NCBI GenBank assembly: GCA_030617125.1
Contig: JAUWWA010000020.1
Location: 1 to 11,059 of the forward strand
DNA: 11,059 bases
Source of the DNA: Pirellulales bacterium
GTDB lineage: Bacteria; Planctomycetota; Planctomycetia; Pirellulales; Thermoguttaceae
Reading direction: 5' to 3'
Of this stretch, positions 6,105 to 11,059 are shown in pieces. The notes under the pieces were generated by a model. That model was not told where the DNA came from and did no database searches. It worked only from the letters and a program-made list of their open reading frames with translations. Position 1 is the stretch's first letter. Each line of letters opens with the position of its first letter. The translations under genes were made by a program, and so were the position numbers.

Positions 6105-7484
6105 TTACGATTCCCGCTTGTTGGGCGCCGCTTGGCTTGCAGAGGCCTGGGCCGCTTGCCGAGCGGCCGCCGCCATCCGATCCGCATATTTCCGTTTCAG
6201 TTCCAGCAGCCCGTCGCGAGCCTCCTCCAACGTGGACGGTTGCTCGATCGATTGCCGCAAATAGGTGTTCACCTCATCGAGCATCTCGATCGCCGCATCG
6301 ACCGACTTGTTGCTCCCGCGGCGGTACACCCCGATGGAGATCAGGTCCTCGTGGTCGCGATACGCCGCGAGCAACTCGCGCAGGGCGAACGCCGCCTGTT
6401 GGTGTTCTTCGCTGGTCACTTCGGGCATCAGTCGGCTGAGGCTTTCCAAGACATCGACCGCCGGATAATGGCCTCGGTTGGCCAAGCTGCGAGAAAGCCA
6501 CGCGTGACCGTCCAACAGCCCGCGAACCGCATCGCTGATCGGCTCGTTCGGATCGTCCCCTTCGACCAGCACGGAGTAAAAAGCGGTGATGCTTCCCCTG
6601 GGGCTGCGGCCGGCCCTCTCCACCAGTTTCGGCAGCACGCCGAACACCGAGGGGGGATAGCCGCGCGTGGTTGGCGGTTCGCCCGCCGCCAGACCGATCT
6701 CCCGTTGTGCAAACGCGAACCGCGTCAGCGAATCCATCAGCAGCAGCACGTCCTTGCCCTGGTCGCGGAAGTATTCGGCAATGGCGGTGGCCGTAAACGC
6801 CGCTTTCACGCGCATTAGCGCCGGCTCGTTGCTGGTAGCCACTACAACGACGCTTTTGGCGAGTCCCTCGGGCCCGAGGTCGCGCTGGAGGAACTCGTTG
6901 ACTTCGCGGCCGCGCTCGCCGATCATGGCGATGACGATCACGTCGGCGTCGGTGTATCGGGCCATCATGCCCAGCAGGATGCTCTTGCCAACGCCCGAGC
7001 CTGAGAATATCCCCATTCGCTGCCCCTTGCCGCAGGTCAGCAGGGCGTCGATGGAGCGAACGCCGGTCGCCAGCGGGCGGTCGATTCTCGGGCGGTCACA
7101 GGGGTGGGGCGGCCGGCGGCTGAAGGAAGTCCGCTCTGACAGCACCGGCCGCGGACGCCCGTCGACTGCGTTGCCGTCGGCGCCGATCACCCGCCCGAGT
7201 AGTTCGTCGCCCACGTGGAGCCAGTGGGTGGTCCGGGAGAGCCGCACGCGATTCCCGTGGCGGACCCCGGTCAGGTCGGTAAAGGGGTAGAGCACGGTGA
7301 GTTGGTCGCGAAAGCCGATCACCTCGGCCCAAACCGCCGACCCGGTTTCCCGCTCGATCTGCGCCAACGCGCCGACCGGCGCCGGGAACCCGGCCGCCGA
7401 AACGGTCATCCCCGTCGTCCGCGCGACCGTGCCCGTCAGTGCGGTGGGCATCACGTGTTCGAGTTGTTCGGCGAAATCGAGCAT
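6105..7484 (-). CDS. fliI: FliI, flagellum-specific export ATPase
   Basis: 459 aa, normal length. FliI is an F1-beta-like ATPase at the cytoplasmic face of the export gate. The Walker A motif GSGVGKS is at 162-168, the catalytic glutamate region GERGREV is at 189-195 (E190), and Walker B DVLLLMD is at 245-251. Other family stretches are 'SLTRFAFAQREIGLAAGEPPTTRGYPPSVF' and 'TAFYSVLVEGDD'. The N-terminal beta-barrel domain is present. The C-terminus is extended by an alanine/glutamine-rich tail (about 437-459). The ATG (7482-7484) has no Shine-Dalgarno: the adjoining 17 nt are TGGNTAG-type heptads on the other strand. fliH lies 35 nt upstream. Confidence 0.98.
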   Translation of the reverse strand: MLDFAEQLEHVMPTALTGTVARTTGMTVSAAGFPAPVGALAQIERETGSAVWAEVIGFRDQLTVLYPFTDLTGVRHGNRVRLSRTTHWLHVGDELLGRVIGADGNAVDGRPRPVLSERTSFSRRPPHPCDRPRIDRPLATGVRSIDALLTCGKGQRMGIFSGSGVGKSILLGMMARYTDADVIVIAMIGERGREVNEFLQRDLGPEGLAKSVVVVATSNEPALMRVKAAFTATAIAEYFRDQGKDVLLLMDSLTRFAFAQREIGLAAGEPPTTRGYPPSVFGVLPKLVERAGRSPRGSITAFYSVLVEGDDPNEPISDAVRGLLDGHAWLSRSLANRGHYPAVDVLESLSRLMPEVTSEEHQQAAFALRELLAAYRDHEDLISIGVYRRGSNKSVDAAIEMLDEVNTYLRQSIEQPSTLEEARDGLLELKRKYADRMAAAARQAAQASASQAAPNKRES

Positions 7485-7501
7485 CGGTTAGTGGATAGTG
7501 G
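7485..7501 (+). repeat. Short TGGNTAG heptad array (2.4 units) abutting the fliI start codon
   Basis: CGGTTAG (7485-7491), TGGATAG (7492-7498) and TGG (7499-7501) repeat the unit of the 1723-1785 array, in the same relation to the following gene: the array begins at the base next to the ATG. On the transcript the sequence before the start, CACTATCCACTAACCG, is nearly the same as that before flhB. No second array or GC core is present here. Confidence 0.8.
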
Positions 7502-7519
7502 CCATTTGAACACGGCCGG

Positions 7520-8149
7520 CTACGCCAATTCCTCCTCAATGCGTTCCAGTTGCGCCTCGAACTGCTGGTCGATCATGCCGAAGCGGGTTTCGACACGGCA
7601 GCCGCCGGGCGTGATGTCCGGATCGGCCACGAACTCCGCCTCGCCCAGGCCGGACAGCTCGTCGATCAGCACCTCGACCTGCTTGCCCAGTGCCTTGTGG
7701 TCGTCAGGGTTCATTAGAATTCGCAGTTGTGCGCTGCCCGCGGCAAGCTCCAAGGCTTCGCGGACGAGCGTCAACGTGATTTCGGGATGCTCTGGCAGTT
7801 CGCGGCGGATGAGCCGCTGCGCGATGGCCGCCGCAACGTGCACCGCGCTGGCCTCCCAGTGCGTCAGCCATGCCTGCTTGGCGTGTTGAATTTCCTCGAT
7901 CACTCTGCGTGCGCTGGAGAGTTGCTTACGGACCATGTTCTCGACCGCATCCATGGCGGCTTGTCGCCCGTCCTGCTCAGCCCGTTTGCGGATGGATTCG
8001 GCCTCCCGCTGGGCCTGGGCCACGATCTTCTTGGCCTCGGCGCGCACGCTCGCGACGTACGTCTCCGCCCGCACGCCCATGTCGTCGAAGTTGAACGCCT
8101 GGGCGTGCGTCCCGCGATTCCGGTCGGTGGCTCGGATGATGGTCGGCAT
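7520..8149 (-). CDS. fliH: FliH, flagellar export ATPase regulator and stator
   Basis: 209 aa from the ATG at 8147-8149. FliH dimerises, binds FliI and links it to FliN at the C ring. A long charged coiled coil with 'EAKKIVAQAQREAESIRKRAEQDG' occupies the first third to half. The C-terminal globular domain includes 'VHVAAAIAQRLIRREL', 'LRILMNPDDHKAL' and 'PGGCRVETRFGMIDQQFEAQLERIEEEL', the standard FliH/YscL ending. A TTG six bases upstream (8153-8155) could also be the start and would add two residues; ATG is preferred. No Shine-Dalgarno is visible, and the 12-nt distance from the fliG stop suggests coupling. Confidence 0.92.
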   Translation of the reverse strand: MPTIIRATDRNRGTHAQAFNFDDMGVRAETYVASVRAEAKKIVAQAQREAESIRKRAEQDGRQAAMDAVENMVRKQLSSARRVIEEIQHAKQAWLTHWEASAVHVAAAIAQRLIRRELPEHPEITLTLVREALELAAGSAQLRILMNPDDHKALGKQVEVLIDELSGLGEAEFVADPDITPGGCRVETRFGMIDQQFEAQLERIEEELA

Positions 8150-8161
8150 GGGCAACGCGGT

Positions 8162-9100
8162 CTAGCAGACAAGGGTTGAATGGCGCCGCGGAAACTCAAT
8201 GACGCCTTTGGCGACAAGGCGGCGGGCTTGTTCGGCGATTCGATCTTGGGCGTCTTCCACGTCGCTCAGGCGGATCGGGCCCGGATGGTCCAGCTTATGC
8301 CGCACGGCCTCCGCTTCCCCGTACGGAAGGCAGCCGACCATCCGATCGATCAGTTCCGGCGACGCGCCCACCAGCGCGGTCAAGAACAACTCGGATCCGG
8401 CCGACTCGACGACGGCGCCCAACGCGGCGTCGCTGAGTGTAGCGAGGTCGTCGAACGGGATCGGCTCGCCGCGAAGCCGTTCGGCCAGAGACCGGTCACA
8501 GGCGGCCAGGTTGTCGAGGATTTGTGCCGCAACTTCGCCGGCCGAGGCATCGAGAATCCCGGCGACGGCCTGGATCCCCGCCACGCGCCGCCGCATGCCG
8601 AGTTGCTCCGCCAGCCGCGATTGGAGCACCCGTTCCACTTCGCGCAGGATTTCCGGATCGGTCTCTTCCAAATTGATCAGCCGGTGGATGATTTCCACCT
8701 GCAACGATCCCGGCAGGCTACCCAGGACGCGGGCGGCCCGAGCGGGAGACAGGTGTGAGAGCACCAACGCGATCGTCTGCGGGCGCTCGGCCATGAGCAC
8801 CGCCGCGAGCTTTTCGCCTTCGGCCTCCTGAAGAAAGCTGAACGGTTGATCGTCCAGTTCGATGCCAGCCGGCTGCCCCTTGGGAACCATGGTCCCGATG
8901 CGGTGGAACTCGTCGACTACCCAACGCTGCTCCTGGGGACTGATCTCGCCCAAGTCGACCACTGCCTGGCGGACGCGGGCGGCTTGCTCGGATGGCAGTC
9001 TGTCGAGGATTGCACCGGCGTCGGCCGTATCGAGGCTGGCCACGAGCACGGCCGCTTTTCGGATTCCGGGCTCTCGGGGTTGTTCATTGGGAAGATTCAT
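8162..9100 (-). CDS. fliG: FliG, flagellar motor switch protein, divergent torque helix
   Basis: 312 aa, slightly shorter than the usual 330. FliG links the MS ring (via FliF) to the C ring and receives torque from MotA. The N-terminal FliF-binding domain (about 10-95), the middle domain with 'ERPQTIALVLSHLSPARAARVLGSLP' and the C-terminal domain with 'IPFDDLATLSDAALGAVV' and 'GPIRLSDVEDAQDRI' are all present. Aligned without gaps to E. coli FliG, the positions of K264, R281, D288 and D289 are V244, G261, H268 and K269; only R297 is kept, as R277. The start has a clear GTAGGA 6 nt upstream, and the gene begins 3 nt after the fliF stop. Confidence 0.95.
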   Translation of the reverse strand: MNLPNEQPREPGIRKAAVLVASLDTADAGAILDRLPSEQAARVRQAVVDLGEISPQEQRWVVDEFHRIGTMVPKGQPAGIELDDQPFSFLQEAEGEKLAAVLMAERPQTIALVLSHLSPARAARVLGSLPGSLQVEIIHRLINLEETDPEILREVERVLQSRLAEQLGMRRRVAGIQAVAGILDASAGEVAAQILDNLAACDRSLAERLRGEPIPFDDLATLSDAALGAVVESAGSELFLTALVGASPELIDRMVGCLPYGEAEAVRHKLDHPGPIRLSDVEDAQDRIAEQARRLVAKGVIEFPRRHSTLVC

Positions 9101-9103
9101 GGT

Positions 9104-10768
9104 TTATCCTACGTTGCCGATCCAGGTCCTGAGGATGTTGGCCGCGGCGTCGGGGTCTTCCCGGACCAGGTCGCTCAGTTCGTCTCGCAGCGAAGGTCCG
9201 CTGCCGGTAAACCGTCCCAGCCGACTGGCCCGCGCGGCGGCGGCCGCGGCAGCCGCGTCGGCCTCGTTAGTGTCCATGGGGACAATTCTCAGCGCCTCGG
9301 GCTGTCCGGGGCCAGTGGGCGCGGCGCGGACCATCGACCGCAACATCACGAGGCTGAACAGCGCTAGGCCGACCATGGCCAGCGTACTCCAATACTGACC
9401 CAGCCAGACCAGCGCGCCGCCGCCCAGGCTCGGCGCCGGTGGTTTCTCAGCCGGAAGGTCGGGGAAGACGGAAACGTTGACCAGTTCGAGCGGATCGCTG
9501 ACACCCTCGGCCGGCGGCAGGATATTCGCCACGTGCTTGGCGATCTTGGCCGTTTCCTCGGCACGGATTTGGTCCAGTTGGGCCTTCTCGGGAGTGGCGG
9601 GTTCCTCGCCTTCTTTGGTTGGGTGGAGCTTCCGCCCGATGTTCTCGAAATAGCTGTTGGGAATGCTGACCGAGGCCGTCACCCGAGTCGGCGTATGGCC
9701 GGTCGTCTCCTTTTCCGTCTCTTCGCCGGAAGGAATGATGGCAACATTTCGCTTCGAGGTATCCTCCGATTCCTTCGAGCCGGCGGCCGTCGTGTTGGCG
9801 AGTGCCTGGGCGCGATTGGCGACGTTGGCCCAAAAGCCGGGCGCCTCGGCCGTGCCGCCGCCCTCGCGCGAGTGCGTAAAGCTCCGGTCCTTCCCGCGAA
9901 TAGCGACCGCCTTCGGGTTGATCGTGCGTTTTATCGAGCGGCTGATGCGCTGCGGATCGAGGACGACGTTGGCCGTGACGACCACGCCCGGCACGTATCC
10001 CAACGCGCCGAGGATCTTGTTCTTCCATCTCCGCTCGTAGCGTTCTTGCAGGTCGGCCAGCACGCTGGCGCCGCTGCCGCCGGAGTTCTCCGCGTCGCCG
10101 GCGTGGCGCGCAAGGCCGGTCACGCCGTTGACGACGGTGACGGCGTCGGCTCCCAGCCCGGGGATGGCCGCAGCCAGCAGGTGCCGAATCCCCGCCACGC
10201 GGGCGTTGTCGAGCTGTTCGGCGCCCTTCGGCCAGACGGTGGCCGCGGCGGTGGTGATCTTCTCCCGCTTGAAGCCGGACTTCGTTTCGATGGCGTAGAG
10301 CACCGCAGCGCTCTCAACCCAGGGTATCGAACTGATGATCAGCGCCAACTCCTTTTCCCTTGCGTTTTTGCGCCGCTCTTCTTGCTGGCGTCGCGTGGTG
10401 AAGGGGCTATCCGTCTTGAGCGCGTCGTCGAGGTAGCTATGGAAACTCGGCGGCAGGGCCTTGCCATCGGCCAGTGCGCCGATGTAGGCGGCCTGCTGGC
10501 CTCGCGGAATGCGAATCCGGTTGCCGTCGACCTCATACGAACTCAACCCCGCCTTGGCGAACGCCGCTTCCATCGCCGGGAGCCGGCTGGCCGGAAACGG
10601 CTCGCCGCCCATCAGGTCGACGTCCGGGCCCGACACCTGCACGGTGAAGAGGTACGCCACGCTCACGACGACCACGACCAGCAGCAACGCGGCCGTGATC
10701 CGCGACCCAGGCGTCATCGACCGAAACAGATCGGCGATTTGTGAAAACGTTTGCTTGAGGAAGTCCAT
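9104..10768 (-). CDS. fliF: FliF, flagellar MS-ring protein
   Basis: 554 aa, the normal size. FliF forms the MS ring in the inner membrane around the export gate. The first membrane segment lies at about 26-45. Next come the YscJ-like ring-building motifs with 'VDLMGGEPFPASRLPAMEAAF' and 'IISSIPWVESAAVLYAIET', and the periplasmic domain with 'RRWKNKILGALGYVPGVVVTANVVLD'. The second membrane segment is at about 452-477, followed by an alanine tract (505-512). The C-terminus 'RDELSDLVREDPDAAANILRTWIG' is the FliG-binding tail. The start ATG (10766-10768) follows directly on the TAA of the 32-codon ORF, and GAGGA lies about 11 nt upstream, inside that ORF. It heads the visible flagellar genes. 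Confidence 0.97.
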   Translation of the reverse strand: MDFLKQTFSQIADLFRSMTPGSRITAALLLVVVVVSVAYLFTVQVSGPDVDLMGGEPFPASRLPAMEAAFAKAGLSSYEVDGNRIRIPRGQQAAYIGALADGKALPPSFHSYLDDALKTDSPFTTRRQQEERRKNAREKELALIISSIPWVESAAVLYAIETKSGFKREKITTAAATVWPKGAEQLDNARVAGIRHLLAAAIPGLGADAVTVVNGVTGLARHAGDAENSGGSGASVLADLQERYERRWKNKILGALGYVPGVVVTANVVLDPQRISRSIKRTINPKAVAIRGKDRSFTHSREGGGTAEAPGFWANVANRAQALANTTAAGSKESEDTSKRNVAIIPSGEETEKETTGHTPTRVTASVSIPNSYFENIGRKLHPTKEGEEPATPEKAQLDQIRAEETAKIAKHVANILPPAEGVSDPLELVNVSVFPDLPAEKPPAPSLGGGALVWLGQYWSTLAMVGLALFSLVMLRSMVRAAPTGPGQPEALRIVPMDTNEADAAAAAAAARASRLGRFTGSGPSLRDELSDLVREDPDAAANILRTWIGNVG

Positions 10769-10867
10769 TTACGCGAGAATCCTCATGGTCTGTTGTTCGA
10801 GGTTCTTGGTAATTTTCATGGCGCCTGGGTGATTCGGTTCGTACTTCGAGCGGGGCTGGGCAATCAT
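10769..10867 (-). CDS. Possible 32-aa small protein between the kinase gene and fliF
   Basis: A 32-codon ORF that fills the gap exactly. Its ATG overlaps the kinase TGA as ATGA (10864-10867), and its TAA (10769-10771) is directly next to the fliF ATG. The peptide starts MIAQPRSKYEPNHPGA and continues MKITKNLEQQTMRILA; it is basic, with no membrane segment. Most third codon positions are G or C. An internal ATG at codon 17 could be an alternative start. The Shine-Dalgarno of fliF lies inside it, so it may act as a translated leader that couples fliF to the kinase gene. I recognise no family; a chance ORF remains possible. Confidence 0.45.
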   Translation of the reverse strand: MIAQPRSKYEPNHPGAMKITKNLEQQTMRILA

Positions 10868-11059
10868 GCGGCGGCCTTTCGGATGGGAGTCTGTGGAATG
10901 CGCAGCGTGAACGCGGCTCCCCCCTCCGGACCATTGGCGACGGTTGCTCCGCCGCCGTGCGCCTCGGCGATGCGTCCGACGACGGCCAATCCGAGTCCCG
11001 TTCTTCCGCGTTTGGTGGTGAAGAACGGCTCGAACGCCCGGCGCCGGTCGTCCTCCGAG
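10864..11059 (-). CDS. C-terminal end of a sensor histidine kinase (ATPase domain), cut by the window edge
   Basis: The last 65 residues are visible, ending at TGA 10864-10866; the 5' part lies beyond the right edge. 'FEPFFTTKRGRTGLGLAVVGRIAEAHGG' contains the F box (FEPFFTTK) and G2 box (GLGLAVV) of the HATPase_c domain. Then come 'GPEGGAAFTLRIPQ' and a short basic tail. The style fits the NtrB/AtoS-like kinases that pair with sigma-54 activators, and such a pair often controls flagellar genes (for example FlrB/FlrC). Control of this operon is inferred from position only. The stop overlaps the ATG of the 32-codon ORF, which suggests co-transcription with fliF. Confidence 0.88.
   Translation of the reverse strand, partial: SEDDRRRAFEPFFTTKRGRTGLGLAVVGRIAEAHGGGATVANGPEGGAAFTLRIPQTPIRKAAA

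Noticed and set aside
9533..10744. 403-codon plus-strand open frame opposite fliF, and similar long frames opposite fliR and fliI
   Set aside because: They are mirror frames of GC-rich coding sequence; the encoded peptides are low-complexity Arg/Gly/His-rich and the minus-strand genes match known families end to end.
10533..10934. 133-codon minus-strand open frame overlapping the start of fliF
   Set aside because: It lies in another frame from fliF, the kinase end and the 32-codon ORF, all of which are better supported.

Overview
This window is a GC-rich stretch of bacterial chromosome dominated by a flagellar export and motor operon on the minus strand. The protein styles suggest a planctomycete, probably of the Pirellulales type: FliF and FliG sequence character, a long proline-rich FliO, an NPTE version of the FlhB cleavage site, and gaps filled with short-period repeats. 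That assignment is an inference from recalled sequence character, not from a database search.

Layout from left to right: the C-terminal end of a plus-strand DNA methyltransferase-like protein (1-500), a convergent terminator region (501-624), then eleven flagellar genes read right to left. In order of transcription these are a histidine kinase 3' end (10864-11059), a 32-codon ORF (10769-10867), fliF, fliG, fliH, fliI, fliJ, a 24-codon ORF (5578-5652), fliN, fliO, fliP, fliQ, fliR and flhB. FliF, FliG and FliN are MS-ring and switch parts. FliH, FliI and FliJ form the export ATPase complex. FliO assists assembly, and FliP, FliQ, FliR and FlhB form the membrane export gate. fliL, fliM, fliK and flhA are absent from this block.

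The most unusual content is non-coding. The gaps fliP/fliQ, fliQ/fliR and fliR/flhB, and in miniature fliH/fliI, are filled by tandem repeats with a strict 7-nt period but different unit sequences (TGGNTAG, GATGAAT, GGGGNNT, AAGGNNG; a purine-rich version lies beyond flhB). In the three export-gate gaps, two arrays flank a GC-rich core of 35-41 nt, and in two of these the core or its surroundings fold into clear hairpins. The arrays touch or nearly touch the start codons of fliI, fliQ, fliR and flhB, which have no Shine-Dalgarno sequence. The repeat-free genes fliF, fliG, fliN, fliO and fliP do have recognisable ones. One array also encodes the last twelve residues of FliR.

Two tiny ORFs sit exactly between flagellar genes with ATGA stop/start overlaps: a 24-aa hydrophobic peptide between fliJ and fliN, and a 32-aa peptide between the kinase gene and fliF. 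FliG lacks most of the charged residues that contact the stator in the E. coli motor.
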